Source of the DNA: Andrena cerasifolii
Lineage: Eukaryota > Arthropoda > Insecta > Hymenoptera > Andrenidae
Direction: 5' to 3'
NCBI RefSeq assembly: GCF_050908995.1
Contig: NC_135130.1
Span: 9,355,001-9,419,000 of the forward strand
Length of the DNA: 64,000 bases
Shown: positions 23,519-34,300 of the stretch, in pieces
How positions within the stretch are numbered: the stretch's first letter is position 1
Layout of the letters: each line of letters starts with the position of its first letter
The notes under the pieces: generated by a model
Told to the model about the DNA's origin: nothing
Database searches by the model: none
What the model saw: only the letters and a program-made list of their open reading frames with translations
Translations under genes and position numbers: made by a program

Positions 23519-25035
23519 TTTCTATACTTTTTTCATGCAAACATTAATGAATAGGACAGACAACACCCATCACTCTGACACTATAGCACACTATAGGCAC
23601 TATAGAGGCTCTCAATGAAAGAATGTACAAATATTTCTCTCGCAAGCCAAAATTACCCAAGTATTGACGTCTTCTTACGATATTATTCAATTTAAGCAAG
23701 TATTAGTCGTTCATCTACAATTTTTTTATTTTACCTAATTTGTAATTCAATATATTTAATTTCGAAAAGAATCAAGGCGAGGATAGTTTGAGATCCCCTG
23801 TGTAGTACGCATATTACTCATTCACGACTATAATCTACGCCACTATAGTATGTATCGCCATTCATCTATATTACGAGATTGGCGGGAAATCAAAAGGAAA
23901 TGACTTTACACGTACTTACATTTCGTAAATTTATTTCAAAGAAAAGAATACATGATTATACGTAAATAATTATATTTCGGAGAAAACCACAGCTTTTAGA
24001 AGGAATAAATACTGAACAGAATCGATCAGCAAATGCAGGACTTGATGCTAAATTCATATTTAAAAATCATCATATACCTGATATATACATGTTCAATGAA
24101 ATCGTACTGCTTACTTAGTGCTTACAGTTCACAGAGTTAAACAGAACTCTGTAGGATGTAATTAAAATAGTAAGGAATAGTAAGAGACGATGACCTAATT
24201 TACTAAATAGGAAATGTAGACGAATAAAGTAGAATGGAAACTCGTTGACGTGAGAACAATTTCTGAGTCTACGAAATGCAAATTGATTTTATTGAAAACG
24301 AAGGGCCGTGTGTAAAATATATTATAAATTATTTTCTAACGTTTCGATTGCTTTTCCCCCAAAAAATCATTTCCTTTCCGATAGGAGCACATGTATTTTG
24401 AAATATCTTTATATGGATTAAGTTCACGTATGCAAGTAGTGTAAGCTTAAGGATTGCAGCATCAGCGTGAGTACTGCACAGTACTGCATGCTACAATGCT
24501 ACAAGACGAAAGTAATCAAGAGTAATGCAGCTGTTAATGACACAGTTCGTTATTTAACGTGTAGTCTTGAATTGTTAATGCCATGGGTCAGAACGTGTGA
24601 TTTTTACAAGCTCGAGTGAATAACGTTAGATATCGATAATGCACGAATTAAACCTCAACGTGTCTCATAATTATGCGTACAATCGATCAGAAGATATGTG
24701 TATTTGGTGCAGAGAACGTATCCTCCTCGGTCCAGTGACCGATGGATATTTCGCAGGTGGAAAAAAGTGCAATTAATCTGTCGGAAGTATGTGAAAACGA
24801 AATTTCGTATGTGATATGACAGATGCCTGGACAGGAATGTTGGATACGCATAAGTAGGTGTGCAGCGGTCAAAATCTATCGTAAACGAGGATAGGAAAAG
24901 TACTAAACTTTTACTAACTCTACTGAAATGAAAGAATATTGCTGCATCAATAAACCCTTCTAAAGCTGTTTATTGAATGAATAGTCTGTGGACTCTGAAA
25001 CATAAGATATCTCGTAGACATACTTCTTATTCGGC
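23519..25035. other. Intergenic region, promoters of transferrin and B4GALT7
   Basis: This 1.5-kb interval lies between two divergent start codons. It is AT-rich and contains near-palindromic short text at about 23580-23605 (CACTATAGCACACTATAGGC). No frame resembles a known protein. It should hold the promoters and 5' UTRs of both neighbours; no specific motif could be assigned. Confidence 0.5.
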
Positions 25036-26330
25036 ATGGAAGTTGTTTGGAAGAGCATAAAATTCAAATACATATTCGTGTGCATTCTGATTACATTTGT
25101 TATTTCGTGCTTGATAAGCATCGCTCCTATAAGTATCGGTAAGATACAGCTTTTCTCAATACTCCTACCGCAGGCTACCAACAGCCCAAAAGATCCATCA
25201 TATTGATCATTTCAGACGAATGCAAATGCGAAATAACTACTCAGCAGAGTCAGTACAGTAATCGCAGACAGGAGAAGAATGGTGATAGTGTTCATAAAAA
25301 AGTATCGCATCGTTTAGCTATACTCGTGCCATTTAGAGATCGTTTTGAGGAATTGCTAATATTTGCTCCGCATATGAAGAAATTTTTAGATAAACAAAAT
25401 ATAGACTATCATATATTTATACTCAATCAGGTGCACCTTTCTCTTTTCTACAACCATTGATAAATTGCTACAATTTTATTATTTCACTGTACTAATGAGA
25501 CTTTTAAATTTTCATAGGTTGATAGGTTTAGATTCAATCGAGCCTCTCTTATAAATATTGGCTTCCTTGAAGTTAATAAAGAGTTCGATTATATAGCTAT
25601 GCATGATGTAGATCTGTTGCCTATAAATGACGAATTGTTATATTCTTTTCCCATCAAGGGCCCTTACCACGTGTCTTCTCCAGAATTACATCCTCGATAC
25701 CATTACCCAACCTTTGTCGGAGGCATATTACTTATTAAAAGGTCTTTATCGAGCCGCTTTGTGTTACACGAGACATATTGAAAATTACATAAGCAAATTG
25801 ATATTTTTGCAGAGAACATTTTATACAAGTCAATGGAATGTCTAATAAATATTGGGGATGGGGTCTTGAAGACGACGAGTTCTATGTTAGATTGAAAGAG
25901 GCAGCTTTAACTGTCACAAGACCACAAAATATATCTACTGGAACGCATAATACATTTAAGTAAGATTAATTTCTAACTAAACATGCACGCTTAAGTCTGA
26001 TCAGTTCTTAATCATTGTATCCGCTATGTTAATTTCAGACATATACACGATAGGAATCATAGGAAACGAGATATGATCAAGTGTTTTAATCAACGGGAAG
26101 TTACTCGAAAACGAGATCGTCAGACCGGCTTAAATAACGTATCTTATAAGATATTAGGAATAATTAAAATGACTATTGGGGACACTCCGTTAACCGTCCT
26201 TAATATTTCTCTAATGTGTGATAAGCTGAGCACACCTTGGTGCGAATGTGATAAGGTAATTGGATCTAAGGATGGAAAGTCAAAGGAGAAAAAGAAGATC
26301 AGTAATAATAAGTCTGCCACTGGATTGTAA
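25036..26330 (+). CDS. beta4GalT7: Beta-1,4-galactosyltransferase 7 (xylosylprotein galactosyltransferase I)
   Basis: This Golgi type II membrane enzyme adds the first galactose to xylose in the glycosaminoglycan linker of proteoglycans. Exons are 25036-25138, 25174-25430, 25518-25741, 25813-25959 and 26039-26330, giving 1023 bases and 340 residues, close to family length. The N-terminus has one transmembrane segment (YIFVCILITFVISCL). Key motifs are LVPFRDRFEELL, the metal-binding DVD in MHDVDLLP, ELHPRYHYPTFVGGIL and the acceptor/UDP-site block KYWGWGLEDDEF. The C-terminus has paired cysteines (STPWCECD) and a lysine-rich tail. The first intron, as read, is only 35 bases. Assignment is very secure; the first join needs a transcript. 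Confidence 0.94.
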
Positions 26331-26829
26331 CTATACTTACAAAAACGGTATATAATGAAATGTATTTACTTAATATTTTTCATTACTTTCAACTTCACAT
26401 ACACTTAACTGAAACATGTAAAATCAATTTGGCAAAAGTTATCGAAAAACAAGTTTGTCATCACTCTAGCAGACCTGTTCTCTACGTTTTGCTTAAATCT
26501 TACGAATGCAAAGAAGATGGTATATAATAATAAGACGCTTATTTAAGACAGACAAGTGTGTGCTGAAGTATAATTCGAATAATAACTTAATACTATAGTC
26601 CTCTGATTAAAGTGCTACTTTATATTACATATAATAATGTTTGTACATATATTTACATTTCAAGCAAGAGTATGAAACGGTATTGTACAATAAATATAGC
26701 TGTTAAGTGCACAATGAATATTGTACAATGGTAGAAGAAAACCTATCTAAGCATTTACGATCTTAATATTAGATTTACTAATTCCAAGATAGTAAAAAAG
26801 GAAGATGTATTTAAATTACGAAACCGTGG
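26331..26829. other. Convergent 3' region of B4GALT7 and THAP gene
   Basis: This AT-rich interval of about 500 bases lies between two facing stop codons. It probably holds both 3' UTRs; AATAAATA occurs near 26690. No coding frame or repeat was supported. Confidence 0.55.
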
Positions 26830-29631
26830 CTACATCACTGCATTCAATTGCAAAATGAAATGTTCTCTCAATTCGTTTGTACTAAAATCATCACCGTCAT
26901 TATTCTCATCAAAAATGTCTTGCACAGTTCCGGTCACTGTCTCCGCGCCATCGTATTCGGTTGTTTTAGCTATTGATTCTGCAACTTCCGAAACTTTCTC
27001 ATCCGCCTCGGATTCATTATTTACATCTTGTACTTTCTCTGCTTTAATCGATAATTTCGTAGAAGAATTTCGCCCCTTATCGATATCACTTTTATTATGA
27101 TCTGCAAATTCTTCGTTCAGAACGCCTTTACGTAAAGCTGGTAATGGCGGTAGTGGAAACCCATAAGAAAGTAACTTGTCGTAACCATTTCTTCCACAAG
27201 TTTTCCTAATATCAGATGCCATGGCTAAAGCTTTTTCCGAATATTCTTGTTTGGAACTATCAATTATCATTTCATTAAACTTGCTCATTTTTTCGTCTAA
27301 AAGTTTTCTCCTTCTCATAATAGTCTGCATATTTAACATTTTCCTTCTGTATGTATTTGTGTTCTTCTCTGCTCTCTCAAGGTATTTAGAGGCCTTCTCT
27401 AATTTCCAGTTAAGCTCTTTTATCCGATTATCCTTTTGCTTCATTTGCCCTTCAAGTTTTCTTTTCTGCTGAGATTCCAGGGTAACAGTTTTCATTAGCT
27501 TCTTATTCATTTCTTCAAAATAATTCACCCTATTTGACAAGTCTTCGATTAATCTTTGTTTGGATTCTAAAATTTTCTTAGTCATAACAGAAGATTGCGT
27601 GTTACTCGATCTTGTATTAATTCTAGAACTTGTTTCTGCCTCTTTAGCCTGAATGTCGCATTCAGCGTTCTTGTGTCGCATACTGTTTTCCAACTCTTTA
27701 CAGATAATCAACTGATCGGTTAATTTTGTAATTACATCTTCTTGAATTTGTATTCTCGCTAGCAGCTCCCCATAATCAGGAGAAATACCACAACCAGTGT
27801 TATGTTCCTGGGACAACTGAGCGCTGTGTACACAATTCGGCAGAGTAGAATTAGTTTTTGTTTGATTCTTATCCTCTTTGTCCGAACCAGTATTTCTGAA
27901 ACACAAAGGGTGACATTTCTTTGAGTTACGAGCTGAATCTAAACTCTCGAACTCTTTCTCCTCGCGAGGAGACTCATTTGCCATTGGCTCTTTTTTCTTT
28001 AAAGTTACACAGTCATCTTTCGTTATTGGACTACTGAAATCGCTGTAAATAACTTCTTTACTATTTTTAGGCGAAAGTACCGTTATAATGGATGTAACAA
28101 ATGCATCGTTCTCCTCGTTTTTATAAAGAGCATTAAACTTTTTAGATACATGCGTTCCTATGGTATTAGATGACAACTCTTCAATAATTTCAGTCACATC
28201 ATCGGGATCACCAGTTACTTTGATGATAAATCTCGCCGTTTCCATGTCTGCATCATTCTTTTTACTAATATCGCTTACTTCTTGCAGAGACATAGACGAT
28301 TCGTTTCTTAGTTCTGTTTCTTTTTCTATACTGTCGGACATCTCGCTATTACTCGAAGAATTAACATCTCGATCGGAAGTACTTCTAATTGACTTTTTTA
28401 TCGACTTCATTATCTCTTCCCTGGTTCTCCTTTTGCGCTTCATAGCTGCCCTGATATTTGGTATAACATGCACTTCGTCTTTAGTAAAATTTTCTTCTAT
28501 GTCTTCGTTAAAAATTTTCTTTTCATCTTTAATAGGAATTATTTTGTCCTGTTCCAAAATATTACCATCCGGTTTATCGATCTTTGACGTAACTTGGGAA
28601 ACAGGCATCTTTTCGTCTCCACTCTCTGCGCCAAAGATGATTTCAACATTTTCTTCTTTATCCGTAAGCATGTGCCTAGTTTCACTTTTTGTTGGAAAAT
28701 TATCATCTTTATTAACAGACATAGCGCCTTTACATTCGTAAGTATTAAAATCACAACTCGTATCTACCACCTGTACATCTTCATCTTCTTTATGATTTTT
28801 AACCATCAACTTTTTTCCCCCTTCCTTCTTACAGTTCTCATCTTCCGTAGACCCACCGTCGCAAATCTGTTTCAATTTCTCCTCGATCTCATCGTAACTA
28901 TCCTCAAATGTATTATGATCCATAACTTCTAGCTTGATTTCCTCCTTCACGATGGCAGCTGGTGTCTGTACGCTTTCAGATTTGTTGATCATTAAGGATA
29001 CTCCAATTTCTTGCTTATTATCGTTCACTTGTACTTCAAGATTATCCTGCTTTACAAGACCACTAATATCTGCAAGATTATCTTCACCGATCATGGCAAT
29101 GTTTCTTCCTTGAAGATTATAATTAATATTTACTTCCTCTTCTTCCTCCTCCTCTTCTTCTTCTTCTTCTTCCTCTACAGATCCAAGGACATATTTAAAC
29201 TCACTTTCAGTGGATTGCATGGATGGCTCGTCAACATCCTGAAAATCTGAATCCTTTCCTTCTAAATGTTCGGCAGAGGAATACTCGGTATCATTTTCCA
29301 TGCACTCTGCGCTGTATTCGCTTTGCGACACGATCTCCTCTTTAATATGAATTATCTTAGTCCTTTTTTTGGGAGACTTCCTAGTGGATGTTATAGTAAA
29401 TATAGAAGGAACAGCGTTTTTTTTCAATCTAATTCTGCCACTTTGCGTTATAGACCACTCCTGGGGCTCGAAATGTACGTGACAAAGGAATGAATTGTTC
29501 GATGGCTCCCAATCGGCTCTAGCCACACGTTCTTGCCAAATTTTTCTCAATTTAGGGTCACGTGGGAAACATTTCATAATATAACCTTTCTCACTACGAT
29601 TATTGCAGCCGACTGCTGCACAGCCTGGCAT
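26830..29631 (-). CDS. THAP-domain zinc-finger protein with long acidic and coiled-coil regions
   Basis: The protein begins with a THAP domain, a C2CH zinc finger that binds DNA sequence-specifically. It opens MPGCAAVGCNNRSEKG, with the later pair in FLCHVHF and the closing AVPSIF. The start at 29631 is chosen because THAP domains begin at this methionine; the frame is open 14 codons further. The remaining protein (933 residues in all, in one exon) has a run of about 15 glutamates near residue 165. Long acidic low-complexity stretches follow, then a basic KRKRRTREEIMKSIKKS patch and a predicted coiled coil (about residues 640-800, e.g. LIEDLSNRVNYFEEMNKKL). A chromatin or transcription role is inferred from the domain. 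No orthologue name can be given. Confidence 0.88.
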   Translation of the reverse strand: MPGCAAVGCNNRSEKGYIMKCFPRDPKLRKIWQERVARADWEPSNNSFLCHVHFEPQEWSITQSGRIRLKKNAVPSIFTITSTRKSPKKRTKIIHIKEEIVSQSEYSAECMENDTEYSSAEHLEGKDSDFQDVDEPSMQSTESEFKYVLGSVEEEEEEEEEEEEEEVNINYNLQGRNIAMIGEDNLADISGLVKQDNLEVQVNDNKQEIGVSLMINKSESVQTPAAIVKEEIKLEVMDHNTFEDSYDEIEEKLKQICDGGSTEDENCKKEGGKKLMVKNHKEDEDVQVVDTSCDFNTYECKGAMSVNKDDNFPTKSETRHMLTDKEENVEIIFGAESGDEKMPVSQVTSKIDKPDGNILEQDKIIPIKDEKKIFNEDIEENFTKDEVHVIPNIRAAMKRKRRTREEIMKSIKKSIRSTSDRDVNSSSNSEMSDSIEKETELRNESSMSLQEVSDISKKNDADMETARFIIKVTGDPDDVTEIIEELSSNTIGTHVSKKFNALYKNEENDAFVTSIITVLSPKNSKEVIYSDFSSPITKDDCVTLKKKEPMANESPREEKEFESLDSARNSKKCHPLCFRNTGSDKEDKNQTKTNSTLPNCVHSAQLSQEHNTGCGISPDYGELLARIQIQEDVITKLTDQLIICKELENSMRHKNAECDIQAKEAETSSRINTRSSNTQSSVMTKKILESKQRLIEDLSNRVNYFEEMNKKLMKTVTLESQQKRKLEGQMKQKDNRIKELNWKLEKASKYLERAEKNTNTYRRKMLNMQTIMRRRKLLDEKMSKFNEMIIDSSKQEYSEKALAMASDIRKTCGRNGYDKLLSYGFPLPPLPALRKGVLNEEFADHNKSDIDKGRNSSTKLSIKAEKVQDVNNESEADEKVSEVAESIAKTTEYDGAETVTGTVQDIFDENNDGDDFSTNELREHFILQLNAVM
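29133..29178. repeat. CTT/CCT trinucleotide run encoding poly-glutamate
   Basis: A near-pure run of TTC and TCC trinucleotides on the plus strand reads as GAA/GAG on the minus strand and encodes about 15 glutamates in the THAP protein. Such runs often vary in length between individuals. Confidence 0.8.
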
Positions 29632-31382
29632 ATTTAGACATCCAGAAGTTATTGGGTAGTCTGTAAATTGCAAATAACAATAGGCTCATAAAATATTCAA
29701 GATAAACGATTTCGCGTATAAGAAAGATATAATAAGTTGGAGTTTTAGCAATAGCTTGCTTAAAGAATGCAATTAATATATAATTACAGATTGTGTAATT
29801 GAAGCTTCCAAGATGAAGCGAATGCATAATACGCGGGATACGCGGGTGGCAAAAATACGTGCAGAGGAAATTCAACAGAATGTTAGAACATATAGAGATA
29901 CTTCTTTAAATAAACCGAACCTTTGTTTCTGTGCAGACAACACTGTTCTTAAGACGAAAGGCGATCGAAATCGTTGAACGGATCGTATATAGAGCATTGT
30001 AGAAATCCGTAAATTTCAACCGGTGCGTTACGATCACACACATGCGTTTTACCAACGAATAATTTAAAAAGCTAATGCTTCCTCGATTGGTTTTTTTCAA
30101 TTGTTGACGAGGAAAAAGATTTCTTGTACACTGTAGTCCTCCTATCGGCAGCGTGCGGTGTGAAAGAAGTCGAAACTCGCTCACCTCTCAGCCATCGATT
30201 TTATTCGAAGACCATTGTTACAAAAAGTTTCTAAATCTATGAATATGTTATTCATTGATTACATTCGATCGATATCCCTGCGAATTCGCGTAGCTCGCCC
30301 AGCAAGTTGAACAGATTGAAAATTTACACGTGAAAATAATGCATCTCCGTTACTACGGACCACTACGGACAATGGCTGTGGCATGTGTTTCGAGATACAT
30401 TTCGAGCTCTCCACGTCTCCACGCAATCCAAGTCTCTTGATCTCTGACAATGCGTAGAATATGGCCGCTACCAGGGGCGACTGCAGGCGACTGTAGCGTG
30501 GGTTAACCGTTACCTTCCGTTATCGCTTTATACCTTATTAACACGAATTATCATCTCTATTATATATACACAATTCAGTTCTTCGCAGTTTCTAATTATC
30601 CTTTTACGAATGATCATTGCATGTCATCCTTATAAACCCTGCAAGAGTCGTACATGTATATACATACATGTACATGTATACATCTGTAATATCAAAAACA
30701 TATAAAATCTAGAATTCACTCAAATTGTAAGTATATCTATGCTGCACTTCGTTTAATGACGTTTCAAGATCACGTCCGACTGGCGACTACGCATTTTCAA
30801 ATACATTCTTTGAATAAGGAAGGTCTACAGTTCGTTGGGCCATGTAAGAAGACAGTTCTTGAAATGCCACTTTTGGGAAAGTGTACTATTGTTGTAAACT
30901 GTACCAAAGAAAAAATAAACCTAACGTAACCTTCTTTGAATTAACCCTTAGTACAGATTTGCCCCTTATCCCGCTGCTACATTAGTATGATTAAGTAAAT
31001 TCTTTTATCATCGCGATGCTTTCCGATAGGAAAACAGATTTTCCGTGCATTTAATCCATTTTACAGTTTATGTTTATAACGGTGGCCTCCCATAAGGCTA
31101 GTATTTAAACAGCGGCCGTGACTAAATTCGCAAGTTTCCTTATGCTCCGTTCATAGGATAATTAGAGAAACGAGAGACCTGTGTTGAGTAATAGCCTTCA
31201 ATCCCTTCAATCTGACGTTTGAATCAGAAATGCAGAAATGAATATGGTATCGAGGAGCATGTAGTTTTATAACTATGATATGTCTGTCATAAATTCGGCC
31301 TACATTATTAAAATGTTATTTCGCAAAAAGATTGATTTGTAGAAAGTGAGGGACGAACCGATTAAAATATATTTTGGCAAAA
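29632..31382. promoter_or_regulatory. Divergent upstream region of the THAP gene and huntingtin
   Basis: The two start codons face away from each other across about 1.75 kb. Any additional non-coding first exon of the THAP gene would lie to the left, and the huntingtin 5' UTR to the right. Text at 30653-30690 is an alternating CATGTATATACATACATG-like palindrome-rich tract. Short frames on both strands carry no family signature. No TATA element was assigned. Confidence 0.45.
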
Positions 31383-34300
31383 ATGGCAACATTGAACAAT
31401 GTATTGAAAGCTATAGAAGCTTTAAAAACAACTCAAGAATCGAATGCTATTCTGTCAGATTCGAGTACAAGGTACATGAACAAAGTATTTCTTTCTTCAT
31501 TTCATAAGAATCGAAATAAGCAAAAATACGCTGCAGTAAAACGTGTATGAAATAAATGTGTACCTGAGAAATTCAATGCGTCTTTATTTTTATTCAAAGG
31601 AAAGATAAATTGGCATGTTGCATGGCAATAGCAGAAGGAATATGTTCACCGACTGTGAAACTGACAGCAAAATTCCCTCAGATTCTTAGTCTTTCGATTG
31701 AAACGTTGTTAACATTGTGCGACGATGACGAATCTGATATCAGAATGGTGGCGGATGAGACTTTGAACAAAATTATAAGGGTATAGCATTCCTATTCCAT
31801 GGCATTTAATACTGTGCATAATAAACTTACTAATATCTCTCTATTAACTGTTTCAATTAATAGGCAATGGCTGACAGTAATATTGTCAAAGTTCAAATAG
31901 AACTATACAATGAAATAAAAAAGAACGGGCCTGCTAGATCTTTAAGAGCTGCTCTGAGCAGATTTGGGCTTCTCAGTCATATGATTCGTCCTACGAGAGG
32001 AAAAGCGTACGTGTCTAATTTAATACCATGCATAGTAGCAATCGCGCATCGTTCGGAAGGAGCTGTGATCGAAACGTTGTCTCAGTCCTTACCCCTAATG
32101 ATGAAACCTTTGGGGCCATTTATGACAGACAATGATGTTAAGGTAATCTATAGTAATCGATGTCTTCCATGCAGCAACTATAAAATCATGTATATTTCCA
32201 CTATTTAGACTTTGTTGAAAGCATTCTTTGAAAATGTATCCTCGGAACAAGCAGCATTTCGTAGAGCTGCTGCAAATATGATTCTAGCGACGTGCTTAAA
32301 TTGCCGGAAGCCACAATTCTTTCTAGATTATGTCTTGAAACATCTTTTGAGTAAGTATTTATTAAGCGCCACACGTCGCATGCAGAAATGCAGCGCTTTT
32401 TTAACTGCATCTTCCTGTCATAGGTATTGTAGTGGCTATAAGCGAACACGATGGTCGTGTAACTACCATTATCGGTATATTTGGATGCATGAGGGTAATT
32501 TTACCACATATATGCAATCCTATAGAACCTCGAGACGATACAACAGAAGTAGATAGCTTATTACAAATTTATGAGCTATGTTTACATTATACGAAATGGC
32601 AGTCTGATCATAATGTTATAAATGCAGCTTTAGAAACCTTGACTCAGCTTTTGAAGTCACCTTTAAAGGTTTTAGTAGCCTCGTTATTGTCAAATCAAGG
32701 TATAACACGTAGTAGGATAGCATTAAATCAAAATGAAACAATGTTATCCTTGAGCCAACTGAGTACATCTAGTACTACTACTGCCTGTGGGGAAAATTTA
32801 GAATCTACTTTGAATTTACTTGAATCCGATATGCCAGAGATAAATCCAAAGATAGAGAAATGGATATTAGACTCTACGGTTGTGACCCCATTGGCACAGA
32901 ATCTACGAACCCGGAAGGAATGTTCGAGCAATGTTATAGAAATGAAGGGAAAGATATTGGAAAATTATAGTGGCTTGAAGATTGGAGTTATCGATAGTAA
33001 GAAAGAATGTTTAAGATAATGAGTATGAATTTGCGGTACGAAGATCGCATCATTTATACATAATTATGTCCATTGCAGATGAAGTTCTTGAGGAAGGTAG
33101 CGATGTTGGAAGTGAAATAGAGAAATCGGAAAAGATCTACTCAGGTTTACATAACGAAACGAAGGAACTAGATTATTTCGAAGAAGTTGCATCGTCTGTT
33201 GCTTCTCCCAAAAAGCTATCTTTGGATTATTCATTACGAGATATAGATATTGGAACTTTTACAGATCATGATATACCACTAAAATTTTGCTGTCGTTATT
33301 TGGTCTCGTCTTTTCTTTTAACTGGCAACATTGGCCATGTGGTGCCAGACAAATATTTTCGTGTTAGTGTAAAATCTCTTGCTCTAAACTGCGTGGCTTA
33401 TATTTTAAAACTTTGTCCGAACCTGTTTTTAATGCCTGTTGCCAAACAATCAAATTCAACCGAACATGAACAAATGATAACAGATATATTATTGTTTATG
33501 AATCATCCAGATCCTCAAATTAGGGGTAATGTATCGATGATTATCGGTACATTCTTAAAGTCTGTATACACTCAGTATGGTGGATGTTTTAAAAATTTTG
33601 AGGCAGAAGTCGCAAAAGAGAAAGTACATGGTAGCGTATCGTTAGAGAATTTGATAAAGTTACTTCTGAAGGTAAACGCTTGTATGAAGTCTTTCGAGAA
33701 TTTCGAGACTGTTACACTCACGTTTATAAACATTGATACGTGCATTTTAAATACAGGGATTAGAGGATGATTCTGCTACGACGTGCCGACAAACGCTAAC
33801 AGCGTTTAGTTTGTGTCTACCAGAGTTGTTAGAATCTGTCGATAACAAATATGGAATTACTGTGTTAACTGCATTACCTCAACTAGTAAAGAATCCATAT
33901 TTTCTGGTAAAAGTTAAATTAGTAGAACTATTGAGCGAGATATCGTACGTTACGGTAGAATATATAGCTGGTGGATCAATGTACCAAGAACATTTTATCA
34001 ATGTTATCATGACGCTATTAGGTGATCAAGACCAGAGAATTAGACACGCGGCATCAGATGCAATTGTAAAGTAAGAGTTATCGAAATCTTTTATGTATAG
34101 AAAATTGCTCCGTTATAAAATTTTAGAATATTTTATATATACTTCTTCTAGGAGTATTTCTTTGCTGCACTTTCAACAGCCGCAGGAGGATGTTATTACG
34201 AGGAAAGCTGTTCAATACACGGAAGAATTTCTGAGCGCTGTGGGCAAAAGCAGCTTAGAATTATCCTCTTGTCAAGAGAAACACAAGTTATTTGTAAATA

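Noticed and set aside
28160..28741. 193-residue plus-strand frame, Ser/Leu/Ile-rich
   Set aside because: It is the complement of the acidic, lysine-rich THAP coding region; the hydrophobic composition is a codon-complement artefact.
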